Source of the DNA: Linum tenue
Taxonomy: Eukaryota > Streptophyta > Magnoliopsida > Malpighiales > Linaceae
DNA: 64,000 nucleotides
NCBI GenBank assembly: GCA_946122785.1
Contig: CAMGYJ010000011.1
Span: 57,338,449 to 57,402,448, forward strand
Direction: 5' to 3'
Shown here: piece after piece, positions 47,249-58,660 of the stretch
How the letters are laid out: every line of letters begins with the position of its first letter
Position numbering within the stretch: the stretch's first letter is position 1
Program-made: the position numbers and the translations under genes
Notes under the pieces: model-generated
The model's input: only the letters and a program-made list of their open reading frames with translations
Databases searched by the model: none
Told to the model about the DNA's origin: nothing

Positions 47249-49785
47249 TTTTTTTATGAAGGTGATATTTATTAAAGGAAACCAAGATCACAAAAAGTAC
47301 AGTACAACTAAAATAAACTCACAAAACAACGACAACAAAGCTACAAGGAGAAAATGGATAAAAAAGGCTTGATCCCAAGCGGGAGAACAAGAAAAAGAAA
47401 GAAAGATGCTGCTAGGAGGACCAGACCCCTCTACAGCCAAAATAAAAAAGGGCACAAGGCTTAAAGAACTAAAGGCCAACCCTCAACAGAAGACCCTGAC
47501 CACTCAAACAAAACAGAAACACAGACCCCCCAAACAGACATCCATGGACGCTGCACCCCCATCTCACCCAAACCGAATCAACAAGGAAAAGGCACCTGAA
47601 CAAAACCGCAGAAGCATCTCACAAATGCTAGCCGAGAAAGAGAGAGCAGAACTCAAGCCAAGAACGCTTAGATCCTACTCAAAAGCTCCTCAAGACATCG
47701 CTTCCCTTGTGCTTTATCCACTTTGCCACTTGCAATAGGCCACTCCATAGCGTCCCTAAGAGCTTTCCGGGCAACAAACTTGGCTTGTAGACGAGCTTCC
47801 CTAAAAATTCTGTTGTTTCCGTTCAAGCCAAATCTGCCAACACACTGCATGCAACACACCATATCGAAACCAGCTCAATTCATTATCAGAACATTCGATA
47901 GGCCACCTAGAAATGACTTGAACAATGTCCCTTATCGTAGCCTCTACAATTCCACAAGCTCTCTTCGTTCTATCCCACACCTCCTTACTGAAGTCGCACC
48001 GCACAAATAAGTGATCAATCGTCTCCTCTTCCATATTGCACAACTTACATCTATTTGCAAGAGACATATCCCTTTTCTTTAGATTATCAATCGTGAGTAT
48101 ACTCTTGTGAGCTACAAGCCACATAAAGGAGCAGATTTTGGTTGGAACGATCGGCCTCCAAACTGAATCAACAAGGAAGTTTGGGATACCCTTGAAAGAC
48201 TCCCCCGCTAAGTACTTTTACATAGAACGAACAGAAAAAGAACTCTCCAGGTTTGGTAACCAGACAGGCCTAGGAGGCCCACAGGACACACATCCATAAC
48301 CACTAGTATTAAGCAAATTCAACAAATTAGATCTCTCCCTCTCAGCCCCCTCTAAGATTAGTAAATAAAGGATTTTGCCAAGAAACAATATCACCTGAGA
48401 GGGACAAGGCATCAGAGACCCTGGCATCCGGAACGCTCGTAGCGGCAGCAACTCTTGGAAAAGAATCAGCGAGCACCACCCCAGGGATCCAGCTGTCATA
48501 CCACAAAGAAACCCAAGCTCCATTTCCTGGATCAATGCTAGCCATATTCCAAAAAGCATCATACTCCTTAGAGATGTTAGCCCAAACCGATCCAACGAAA
48601 CCTTGTCTACTCCTCCCTGTGCACCAATCTGAATTCTTATTTGGCTACTTAGAGCTAATCAATTTTCTCCACCAACTCCCTCTTTCCGTAGAAAAACGCC
48701 AGAGCCACTTCCCCAGCATAGCTTTATTAAAGCAGGCCATTTCGCAAATCCCAAGCCCCCTTGAGAATCTTCTCTTAATGCTCTCCAGTCTTTTCACATA
48801 TCCCATTTAACCAACGACATCTTTCGAGTTTCTCCTGTTCCACTCCAAAAGAATCTTCTCTTAATGCTCTCCAGTCTTTTCGTAACTATAATAGGGGCTC
48901 TGAAAAGAGAAAAGTAATACACGGGCTGGCTGGAAAGGACGACTTTTAATAGTGTCATTCTGCCTCCAATAGACAAGTGTCTCCCTTTCCATCCCTCAAG
49001 TCTCTTCTGCTAATTGTCAACAATTGGATCCCACAGAGATACTGCATTAGGTTTGGCCCCAAGGGGAAAACCTAAATAATTGGATACATTATTACTCCAG
49101 TTGCATCCAAAGATAGATGCGAAAAAATCAGGATTTGGGACATCGCCCACTGTGAACATGACCGATTTATCAAGATTTATTCTGAGACCCGTGACTTCTT
49201 GGAAGCACACAAGGGTGGCAAGAATATTGATCACCTGGTCATAGGCCGCATCACAAAAGATCAACGTATCATCAGCGAAGAGCAAATGAGTGACCTCCCC
49301 ACTTCCCTCAGCCTCATTCATACAGAAACAAAGAATCTTTCCATTCTCACGAATAGTACAGATCATGTGGGATAACACATCCATGACCAGAGTAAAAAGA
49401 CCCGGCAACAAAGGATCACTTTGGCACAAACCTTTCTAAGCATAAAAAAACCTTTGGATTCTCCATTAATGAGCACTGATAACTTGGGATTGCACATAGT
49501 TCCCTTGATACATTTCACTCACTTCTCAGAGAAACCAATATTAGAAAGGATTATGAACAAACAGTTCCAGTTAACATTATCAAATGCTTTTTCTATATCC
49601 AGCTTAAACATCAAACCCGACTTTCTGATTTTCTTCCGACTGTGAACAAGCTCAAAGGCAATGAGACCAGCATCACTAATCTTCCTACCCTTAACTGAAG
49701 CATGCTAATTCTGAGAAACCAGCTTTGGGAGAACAAAAGCTAGCCTTTTAGAGAGTGATATGATCCCAATTGGATCAATCTTGAA
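47249..49785 (-). pseudogene. Decayed L1 LINE, 5' cut
   Basis: Reading leftward: RT core from about 49785 (FKLDIEKAFDNVNWNCLF region near 49600, catalytic LFADDTLIF near 49270, YLGFPLGAKPNA near 49060), thumb region near 48800-48980 (GGRMTLLKVVLSSQPVYYFS), a zf-RVT-type domain near 47900-48124 (CKLCNMEEETIDHLFVRCDF) and a T-run at 47249-47255 representing the poly(A) tail. Multiple stops and frameshifts. It is clearly related to the LINE at 51898-56611. The 5' part is missing at the junction with an LTR sequence near 49790. Confidence 0.85.
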
Positions 49786-49789
49786 GGAG

Positions 49790-50758
49790 AAATTGCTTGA
49801 GGAAGAAGGAAGTGAAGCTTTGAAGAAGAAGAAGAAGAAGAAGAAGAAGAAGAAGAAGAAGAAGAAGAAGAAGAAGAAGAAAGGGAAATGGCAAAGTGTT
49901 GGGTCGAGTTCGAGGTGCCTACTTTGGGAGTTCATATCTCTCAAACCAAATGAAAATGTGTGTTCAAGGGCTCAATTTGAAGTTCAGAACTTTATCTTTC
50001 GATTGGCATGTCTTGGAGCTCGAGGAGATGCCATGAAGAGTGTTTTTCAAGTCCAACAAGATGCTATGACGAATCCTGAAAACTGCCTGAATTTGGCTAA
50101 GGCAGGAAACTGTTTGAGGATGCTAACTTTGAAGAGTCATAACTGGAGTTTGGGAGATGATCTCGAGCTGATTCGAGTTGGAGGAGAAAGAGGAAGTTTC
50201 CTTATACAACGAAAAGGTATTGGATGAAATCGAATCAAACTGGAAGGCCATCTGCTAGACATGAGAAGATGGTATGGACACTGCCAAGTAATCCGAATGC
50301 TATTCGGATTCCTAGTTCTATAAGGATTACACTTGTGTTTTAGTTTCCTTGTCGATTTAGTCTTCCTTTTCCAGTTTGTTTACGTTTGTTAGAGTTAGTT
50401 TATGCCTATAAAAGGCTTGGATTGTGCTTTGTAAGATTCAGATTGCAATTGAATAGAAAACCCCAAAAATTGACAACTTGCAAGTTGATTGTTGAGCTTA
50501 GGTTTTGGTTGCGATCAAACCTTGCTGAATCGTGGCCTATTGATCAAGCAATCTCACTAGATAACTCGAAGGTAACCTTATAGAGATTGTGCATCCTTCT
50601 AGGTGTGAGGATTCCCTCTCGTTTCCATCCAATTTCGTCATAGAACAAGCTTCTCAAGCTTGTTTGGTTTACCCTATTTGTGCGACGTGAGCAAAGGAGA
50701 TCAATTCCTTTGTGTGAGCTGCGTAATTCCGATAAAACACCCACCCAGGGTGTTATCA
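49790..50758 (+). mobile_element. LTR of a truncated LTR retrotransposon
   Basis: Ends GGTGTTATCA directly before a PBS, with a TATA box TATAAAA at 50407-50413 at a plausible U3/R position. The left boundary is somewhere in 49780-49800, where LINE sequence stops; it is not exact. A GAA tract lies near its 5' end. Only about 170 bp of internal sequence follows before unrelated hAT remnants, and no second LTR is in the window. Confidence 0.6.
49822..49881. repeat. (GAA)n microsatellite, about 60 bp
   Basis: Near-perfect GAA/AAG trinucleotide run inside the LTR. It gives false poly-Lys and poly-Phe frames. Confidence 0.95.
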
Positions 50759-50760
50759 AG

Positions 50761-50772
50761 TGGTATCAGAGC
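50761..50772 (+). other. Primer binding site of the truncated LTR retrotransposon
   Basis: TGGTATCAGAGC, complementary to initiator tRNA-Met, 2 nt after the LTR end at 50758. Confidence 0.8.
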
Positions 50773-50944
50773 CCCGTTCTGCACAGGGCAAGGACGACGA
50801 ATTCAAAGGAGGTTAACGGCGCCGGAGTCGCGCACTAGACAAGGTCAAAAGGTTCTATCCCAGAACAACCCCCTTGTTCTGTTGTCCGAAAGGAAGAAGA
50901 AGATGGTTTCTAAAAAAGCGGCATTTGAAATTTCCATCTGTGTA

Positions 50945-51215
50945 TCTTCTTGTGAAGTTAGCATTGCTGCTACCAGTCGCCACTGCAAGTGCTGAAAGAG
51001 TATTTTTTGGCAATGAATTACGTGAAGAACACTATTCGGAGTCGAATGAGTGATGGTATCATGGAATGATTTTTTGGTAGGATGTATTGAGAGTGACATG
51101 AATGTATATTACATACTTTTCAAAATATGAGAACTCATCGCGGATCACTATAAAAAATTGTCATTTTATTTTTTTTAGTTGACACCCCCTTATCCAAAAT
51201 TCTGACTGCGCCACT
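50945..51215 (+). pseudogene. hAT transposase C-terminal remnant
   Basis: Two frames together show LALLLPVATASAERVF followed by AMNYVKNTIRSRMSDGIME, the hAT dimerisation-domain signature (typical form PVSTASAERSFSAMKxIK). It is frameshifted and ends in a stop. The trailing CCAAAATTCTGACTGCGCCA is the kind of 3' end seen on plant hAT elements. No 5' part remains. Confidence 0.7.
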
Positions 51216-51730
51216 GGCTCTTGGTGTACTTAGATGAGATGTTTCATACTTTCGAGTCGACTGGGGTGAATGCTAGATGTACCTACCTACTCACTCTTCA
51301 ACCGGTTGTTTGCTCTTTTGTGTTTGCTTCCCTGTTTAATGGAAATCATCTTCTCATGTTCATTGTCTAGCTTTTGTTTCAAATATTTTTTCTTGTGTTA
51401 GTAGGATATTGCATGTCTATGTTACGTTTATACCAATTGCATGTCTACCACTACCTCAATATTCTTAATTATTCTATAAATAAATCAAATATATCAATAA
51501 TGTTCAAAGTTATCAATTTCTTTCATCTAACAAGGATATTATACCGGGTATTTTCTACGGGGCCATCAAATTGACAGAAATTTGTGTAACCTTTGTCTAA
51601 AACCATACCTTATTTGTCAAATTTTGAAACTATAAATCATCATACTTTGTCTATTCTAATGATATATATTATAATTAAAAATAACTCTTTCATTTAGTGA
51701 AACTTTATCCATCTATTCATATATATATAT
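51216..51730. other. AT-rich DNA
   Basis: No gene seen. It ends in an (AT)n run adjoining the next element. Confidence 0.4.
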
Positions 51731-52099
51731 ATGGTGGCGTTTTCGGTGCACTCACTTTTTTGGGTGCATTCAGTGCACTCGCTTCATAGTCGTCATTTGA
51801 AACATGCGATTTATGTCAAAATGATGTCAATGATCACTTATGATATGATGAAAAATAACACACATGAATTTGCACAAAAATCATTGAAGATTTACTTCTT
51901 TTTTTTTTATAATGGAGATTGATGCATTAAAAAAACCACAAACAAGAAAGTTTACAACCGACGGATCAAGAAGATCCGCCAAGGAACAAGAAAAGAAAAT
52001 CTGCGAAGGGGCCAGGACGCCCCAACCGCAGTAAGCAGAAGGAAACAAAAAAGCAAAGGAAACAAATAAACAAAGGAACCAACTATAGACCGGGAGGAA

Positions 52100-55000
52100 T
52101 CACGATGCTGTCAAGGGAGGAGAAGAAGAGGTCGCGTCCATACGAGAGTCACTTCGGATCTGCAGAGGGCACAAAATATGCGCCAGAGACAACCACTCGG
52201 CGCTCTGCGAGTCACTTAGAGTGCCCGTCACCCTCACCCAGCTTAGTAAAGTCCTGCAAGTCTTATGAAAAACCACCTGCCACCCACACCTTTTATCATG
52301 GAAGCTTCTGTTGTTCCTTTCCTTCCAAAGCTCCCAGGCAAAAGCGTGCAGGATACACGCCGCCAAGGAACTCATCCAGGGGAGCTGACTGCGAGGAGAC
52401 CAGCAGTGTATAATAGAAGCAAAGCAGTCGGGGAAAGGCCCCAAGAACCCAAACAACTGCTGGAGGAGGCACCAAATGCTGCTGCTGTATCGGCATTGAC
52501 AGAGGAGATGGTTGGTGCTTTCTTCAGCCTCTTTGCAAAGGACACATCTGCTTGCAAGGGACCAGCCCCTTCTCTTCAAATTTTCATGAGTCAGAATGCG
52601 TATGTGCATGATCAACCAAAGAAACGCATTCACCTTAGACGGAACGTGCGGTTGCCACACCACCTTGAACGGAAACTTGTCGAGGCCCACCAATCTATCA
52701 TGAATCAGGGCACGATACATGGAGTTCACCGAAAAACCATCCTTTGGACTGGGGTTCCAAATCAGCTTGGCCGGACCTGCATTAATCAAATCATGGGGTA
52801 AAAGAGATAACAAATTCAAGAGATCATTCCTCTCACGATCAGCCCCACCCCTTAGAGAGTACATTAAAGGAAAATCCCACACCACACGCTCATTATCAAA
52901 GGATATGAGATCAGACACCCAAGCATCCCGGTTAGAGGATGCAGCCGCAACCCTAGGATAGGAATCTTTCAGCATCTTCCCCGGGATCCAGCAGTCATTC
53001 CAAAAAGACACCCAAGCCCCGCCACCCGGGCTAACAGAAGCAAACTTCCAAAACATATTTTCTTCCTTCATAATGCATCTCCAAATAGAGCAACCAATCG
53101 GACCTACGCCATTCCCAGCCCTCCACTCGGAAGAAGTTCGAGGATACTTGACATCGATAAGATTACGCCACCAAGAAGATGGTTCCGAGGCATATTTCCA
53201 AAACCATTTACACAGCAAGGCAGAGTTCATACAACCGAGATCAAGGATACCCAAACCGCCTCTTTCCTTGGTCGATTTGCACACATCCCATCGCACAAGA
53301 TGATATTTGCTTTTATCTTGGACACCTGCCCAAATGAACCTGCATTCCAATCTCTCCATCTTCTGAATCGTGGTTTTCGGGGCTTTTAATAGGGAGAATA
53401 AATATAAAGGCTGACTTGTAAGGCTGCTTTTACAAAGGACAATCCGGCCACCTAGCGACAGAAATTTTCCCCTCCAACCCTCAAGTCTCGACTGAAATCT
53501 GGACAGCACCTTGTTCCAAATCGCTGAGGAATTTGGGCTAGCTCCGAGGGGGGCACCAAGGTAAATAGTAGGCAGAAAATTCCAACCGCACCCAAAAATT
53601 CTCGCAAAAACATCCGGATTACCAAAATTGCCAACAGGGAACATCACACTCTTCTCCACGTTAATTCGTAATCCGGTCACAGATTGAAAGCACACAAGAG
53701 TTGATAGGAGGTTCAGAACCTGGTCTTCATTCGCATCACAAAATATGATGGTGTCGTCGGCATACATAAGGTGAGTCACCTCTCCCTCTTCAGATGCTTC
53801 ATTCATAAAGAACCCAGAGATCAAACCCTCCGATCTCAAAGTTTCCAACATGACAGAGAGGATATCCATCACAAGCAGAAAGAGAAAGGGAGACATGGGA
53901 TCCCCTTGGCGAAGGCCCTTCCTGATATTGAAAAAACCAGCAGCTTCTCCGTTAACAAGAACAGAGAGGATCGGAGAAGTAACTAACCCTTTGATCCAAG
54001 AGATCAGCCGATCCGGAAGGCGCAAACGATTCAAGATCTTGAATAGACAGTTCCAGTTGACGTTGTCAAAAGCTTTTTCAATATCTAATTTGAACACCAG
54101 ACCCGGTTTTCCACTTTTCTTCCTGCTGTCGATTAACTCATTTGCAATCAAAGAAGCTTCATGAATCTGCCTACCTTTTATACCGCCAAACTGATTCCCA
54201 GAGATAGCCTTCATCAAAGTCGGTCTAAGGCGTTCTGTAATAGTCTTCGAGATCAGCTTGTTTACACTCCCCAAGAGACTAATCGGACGAAAGTCCTTGA
54301 TGTCTTCAACGGCGTCTTTCTTGGGGATGAGACAAACAAAAGAATGGGCTAAAGATTTGGGAATTTTCCCACTGTGATAGAAGTCCTCGAAACCTTTCAG
54401 CAGATCAACCTTAATCAGGTTCCAATGTTTTTTAAAAAAGGCCAGGGAGAACCCGTCCGGTCCGGGGGCTTTGTCGCCCCTGCATCTCTTGACCACATTC
54501 CAAACCTCCTCTTCAGAGAAATGATTTGTGAGCAGCTCCCCATCCTCCAATGAGACCTCAAACCGGTGATAGTTGGCAGGAAAAGGACGAACAGGTTGTT
54601 CCTCCTGATAAACATTCACGAAGTGACCAACAACAGCGCCTTTCAGCTCGTCTTTACCTTCTGCAACCACACCAGCGATCTTAATGTTATTAATAAGATT
54701 CCTTCTTCTATTAAAGTTTGCCACCTTGTGAAAATAGTCCGTATTTTTGTCACCTCCCTTAAGCCACGTCTCTCTGGATTTTTGACGCCAGGAAACTTCT
54801 TCCAAGTACAACACTTGATCCAGAGTGCTTGTTAGGTTGCTTCTCATAACTCTGTCCTCTTCACTAATAGAGCCTTCCTCTTCCTTTCTATCAATAATTT
54901 TGATACCTTCAAGAGTCTCGGCAATCTTCCTCTCCACCCTCCCGAATTCCTCTTTGTTCCAGATTTTGATGGAATTCTTCAAATGTTTAAGTTTCTGCCC

Positions 55001-55836
55001 GAACAGAAAAAGATCACCAAATCCAGAGGGTTGGATGCTCCACCACCCAGCCATATGATCATTAAAAGTGTTGACCAAGAGCCACATATTCTCAAACTTC
55101 CAAGGTCGATGCAGTCTAGAATTCCCCCCCCCCCCCAAACAAGCTGAAGCGGGTTATGATCAGAAACAACCCTTTCCAGAGCGGACAACCTGCAATTCGG
55201 AAACAAAGCCTCGAAACGAGAACAAATAAGGCACCTGTCAATTCTGGACATAGAAGGCGAATCTCTACCACTGCTCCAAGTGAAGGAAGCTCCATTCAAA
55301 GGCAGGTCAATAAGGGTTGTTTCGAAGATGAAAGAATTGAATTCCTGCATTAATTCATGACTTCTCGTGCCACGCCGATAATCATCATGAGATCGAACAA
55401 GGTTAAAGTCCCCCATGACGCACAGGGGAGACGAGATATTCTGGCAATAGGCCTTCATACTTGAGATGAATCTCTCTTTATCCCTGATTCCTTGCGGTCC
55501 ATAGACAATCATGATGCAAAAGCTAATCTTGTTCTGGATTTCCTCTAGATGGACCATAAGCCAGTAGTCTCCAACCTGCTCATCCAATTTCTTGTATAGA
55601 ACATGATCCCAATAAATGACAATGCCGCCTCTACTATCACAAGCGTTTTTAGCCGCCCAATTTGTGTCTCTGCAGCCACTAATCGAATTAACCAGCCCCT
55701 GGTCACACGTGTTCCACTTCGTTTCAGTAAGACCAACGATAGACGGCCTCCTTCTTCTTAGAATTCCTTTGATCCGAGCCCTCTTCCGATCGCATCCCAA
55801 ACCACGAACGTTCCAAGCAATTAGAGAATAAACCAT
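52100..55836 (-). pseudogene. LINE ORF2: AP-type endonuclease, reverse transcriptase and zf-RVT, one frameshift
   Basis: The endonuclease part (from ATG at 55836) has AWNVRGLG, LTETKW, MIVYGPQG, VMGDFNLV, the FTWSSGRDSPSMSRIDR segment and SDHNPL, all catalytic motifs of the EEP fold. After a run of 13 G (55136-55124) the reading changes frame and continues for about 1000 residues: RT motifs PGPDGFSLAFFK, FRPISLLGS, KAFDNVNW, GLRQGDPMSPFLF and the catalytic YADD (near 53760), then the zf-RVT region CVLCKEAEESTNHLLCQC and a C-terminal ELWKERNN. The stop is at 52102-52100. The single defect lies in a homopolymer and could be a sequencing error or genuine slippage. Confidence 0.9.
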
Positions 55837-56564
55837 TAGGAGGAAGAGGGAGAATCCAACACCTTTTGTCTTCTGCGCCTGGTTCCTTCAACTGGGATGG
55901 TAATCGGCCCCAGTCTATGAAACTCCATCTCACTCTTCGAACGTGGGGCGCGCTTCTTCCGACCATGAGTGGAGGAAGCAGTCTTCTGAATCTGAGTTGA
56001 CACACCCTCAACTCTATCTTCCTCAATTTGCAGCTGAAAAAAGTTGCACAAACGCTGACTGCAACTGATCAGGCTGTCAAGATTCAACGTCGGAGAGAGG
56101 AAATCAGACTCATCCTCAACAGGAAAGAAATTCGGCCTGGGATATGGGGAATCTGGTTCAATATAAGAAGGGAATTCTGGCGGGAAGGGGGAAGAGTGGA
56201 ATTCCAAAGGAGGGGGCAAGAGGGTCGATGATGGAGGGATAGGAAGGAAAGGGGTTGACGAGGAGGTTAATTCAAGGATCAAGCAAGGGGGTTGAAAGTT
56301 GATAGAGAGTGAAATTTGGTTTGGGGAGATTGAAATTGTTGAGAGGGTTGGAGGAGGTAGGATATGGGAGGATAAGGATAGGAGTTCTGCAAATTTGCTT
56401 AGGTCAAGGTCCGAAAAGGCTGCAGGAGAAGGAAATCGGATTAGGGAGGAAGTGGTTGGCGGTTTGGGTGGATTGGAAAGGTTTGAAATGGGACCCAGAT
56501 CAAGGGAAAAGTCGTGGGGGGTTGAGTTTGGACTGGGGTGTAGGTTTGGGCTGGGATGAGGCAA
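55836..56564 (-). CDS. LINE ORF1, Pro/Ser-rich, probably N-terminally truncated
   Basis: Open frame of 242 residues directly upstream of ORF2. It is rich in Pro and Ser with a basic C-terminus (HGRKKRAPRSKSEMEFHR) that could bind RNA. Its stop TAA shares one A with the ORF2 ATG (TAATG at 55838-55834), suggesting reinitiation. Plant L1 ORF1 proteins usually carry a DUF4283-like domain and a zinc knuckle, and neither is visible. The element may be 5' truncated at 56611, so that only the ORF1 C-terminal part remains. Confidence 0.65.
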   Translation of the reverse strand: MPHPSPNLHPSPNSTPHDFSLDLGPISNLSNPPKPPTTSSLIRFPSPAAFSDLDLSKFAELLSLSSHILPPPTLSTISISPNQISLSINFQPPCLILELTSSSTPFLPIPPSSTLLPPPLEFHSSPFPPEFPSYIEPDSPYPRPNFFPVEDESDFLSPTLNLDSLISCSQRLCNFFQLQIEEDRVEGVSTQIQKTASSTHGRKKRAPRSKSEMEFHRLGPITIPVEGTRRRRQKVLDSPSSS

Positions 56565-56877
56565 AGGAGCAATTTTACGGTGGGTTAAAGGGTTAGGAAT
56601 TGGGCCAGCTTATTGAAGATTTACTTTAATTTGAAGGATTTAGGGTTTGGAGATTTAGAGTTAGGGTTAGGGTTTACACTTTGGGGTTTAGAGATATAAC
56701 TCAAAATTGGAGGTCTAGGGCTTAGGGTAATTCGTTAATTAGTTGTTATGATATGTTATATCATCATATTACACTAATTCTACAAATTAAAATTCAAAAT
56801 CCGACACCTTGAGACAAGTTTTTAGTTGGGTGCATTGAACGCACTCATTTTTGTGAGTGCACCGAAGTATTCACCAT

Positions 56878-57324
56878 ATATATATATATATATATATATG
56901 GGCAGTTCTATGGTGCCCAGGGCAAAATCCGGGGTACGGGTAACCAGGGGCAAGGAAAATTACCAAAAGCATCACGAAGCGTTTAAGCGTTTTTCATTGG
57001 ACTTCAACCTAACTGTACCCGGTTTAATTATATCGATTAAGAGGTTAAACCTTATGGATACGACCCGCCGCCCTAACCAATTTCTAGTCCCTCATTCGTC
57101 TTGGAGGGGATGTCCCCTCTTAGTTCGAACATAATCATTTTATCATCGTTTCTGAAATATGAAATCCTTTTTATCATTTGATCGACATTCGATTTAGCTC
57201 CCAATCCAATATCAAATCCCCAACATCATCATGTTTTGAACCTCAAATCTATTTATCCACGTTCGAAGAGAAGATCCCTTTTCAATCTAAAATCCCCACA
57301 TAATCATCATTTTGAACCACAAAT
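56878..57324. other. Non-coding DNA
   Basis: (AT)n to about 56899, then GGGCAGTTCTATGGTGCCC, which looks like the start of another MITE. Its right end was not found. No gene. Confidence 0.35.
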
Positions 57325-57458
57325 CCTTGTATCCACAATCGATGTTTTGTTCTTCGCCATTTTATTTCCGACCGGAATCAAAAATCTCCACATAATCATT
57401 GTTTCCTTGTATCCACAATCGACTTTTTGTTCTTCGCCATTATATTTCCGACCGGAAT
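57325..57458. repeat. 80-bp period direct duplication
   Basis: CCTTGTATCCACAATCGA through GACCGGAAT occurs at 57325-57378 and 57405-57458 with few changes. Confidence 0.88.
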
Positions 57459-58140
57459 TTACACAAATTGAAGATGAAATAAGCAACACAGTCTTCGACC
57501 TAATTGAGGAAGAAGATGAAGAAAACAGGATTTGATTCGAATCGGATGGAGAGGTCGCCTTAACTTGTGTTTATGTATTAACGGTGCGTTTAGGACAAAG
57601 TCTAGTTGGGCTTTTAAATTCCCTTCAAAAGTGGGCTTGTGTACATGATCCGGATTGTGAAGAGGTTGGGCTTTTATTTACATCTGCGTCTGCTTCTGCT
57701 TCTGCTTCTAAATCCTGATCATGTCTTGCGTTCACGCAATTTAAACACAATTATGTGTTCCATCTTTTTTTGGGATTCGGTAAATGGTAGCGTGTCTCTT
57801 TACACATTTATCGGTACGAGGTAAAAAACAATCCGCCCAATTTAACTCTTTATTAATTGCCCATATTCCACTCTCTCACTGTTTGCCCCTCTTGACATAA
57901 CAAACCTCTTGTAGACTAATTAGAGGCTTGTGGTTGGATACTTAGTGAGGACATTTTTTAAATTTATAATTTGAAACGAAAGTTAGAATTTCACTTTTGA
58001 AGTACTTGTGTACTTTACTTGGGCAAGTATTTTCAAAATGTGCAATTTTATCAGCGTATAGGTATGCGATTATTGTATAAGGTGTTTATGGTTAAGTTAA
58101 TGATTACTGACTGGTTAGTGTATTAGGTTGTTGATGGTTT

Positions 58141-58218
58141 AGAGTATATGGTATATGGTATATGGGATGGTTTAGAGTATATGGTATATGGTATATGGTT
58201 TAGAGTATATGGTATATG
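58141..58218. repeat. TATGGTATATGG microsatellite-like repeat
   Basis: About six tandem copies of GAGTATATGGTATATGG variants. It served as the insertion site of the MITE at 58219. Confidence 0.85.
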
Positions 58219-58652
58219 TAGAGGTGGCAATCAGATCGGATTCGTGGATTCGTGGATTGGATTGGTGGATCCATGGATCAAATGGATTGGATCAAATGGA
58301 TTGGTGGATTGATCCATGAATCCAAATGGCATCCAAGGCTTGGATCAAAATGTAAAATTTGAAAAGTATTGGTACTAAAATGTCATAATGAAAAAATTTA
58401 GGTACCAAAATGTAATTTTCCAATAATATTTTTCGTATAAAAATATAAATTTTAGATACCAAAATGTAAAATATAAAATATATAGGTACCAAATCGTAAT
58501 TTTCCATTTGGATCCATGGATTGATACATGAATCCACCAATCCAATTGGATTTGGATCAAATGGATTGGATTTAAATGGATTGGATTAAGTGGATAATTT
58601 GGTGGATGGATTGGGTTGGATTCATGGATTTGGATCCTAATTGCCACCTCTA
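58219..58652. mobile_element. hAT-type MITE with TGGATT arrays, 434 bp
   Basis: Inverted ends TAGAGGTGGCAATCAGATC and, on the reverse strand, TAGAGGTGGCAATTAGGATC. A perfect 8-bp duplication GGTATATG flanks it (58211-58218 and 58653-58660), although the flank is itself repetitive. Subterminal arrays of GGATTGGATCAAATGGATT run in inverse orientation from both ends. Non-coding. Confidence 0.85.
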
Positions 58653-58660
58653 GGTATATG

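Larger units (their letters stand above)
51898..56611 (-). mobile_element. L1-type LINE, nearly complete, 4714 bp
   Basis: Flanked by a perfect 15-bp duplication ATTGAAGATTTACTT (51883-51897 and 56612-56626). The T-run at about 51899-51909 on the plus strand is the poly(A) tail, so the element reads leftward. It carries ORF1 (56564-55836) and ORF2 (55836-52100). Mechanism: target-primed reverse transcription. Apart from one shift in a homopolymer, ORF2 is open over its whole length, which marks a recent insertion. Confidence 0.94.
51731..56877. mobile_element. Small inverted-repeat element split by a LINE
   Basis: The left end GGTGGCGTTTTCGGTGCACT and, on the reverse strand, the right end GGTGAATACTTCGGTGCACT continue as CAC…GTGCATTCAGTGCAC versus GTGCGTTCAATGCAC. 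(AT)n lies outside both ends. Removing the LINE and one target copy leaves about 420 bp without coding capacity, so this is a MITE of unassigned superfamily. Confidence 0.72.

Noticed and set aside
49756..49760. TGATA as the start of the 1-kb LTR, matching its TATCA end
   Set aside because: The minus-strand LINE frame can still be followed to about 49785, so the LTR cannot start this early.
49705..50227. Poly-Lys / poly-Phe frames
   Set aside because: Artefact of the (GAA)n tract inside an LTR.
52105..54352. Plus-strand open frames across 52-54 kb
   Set aside because: Antisense shadows of LINE ORF2.
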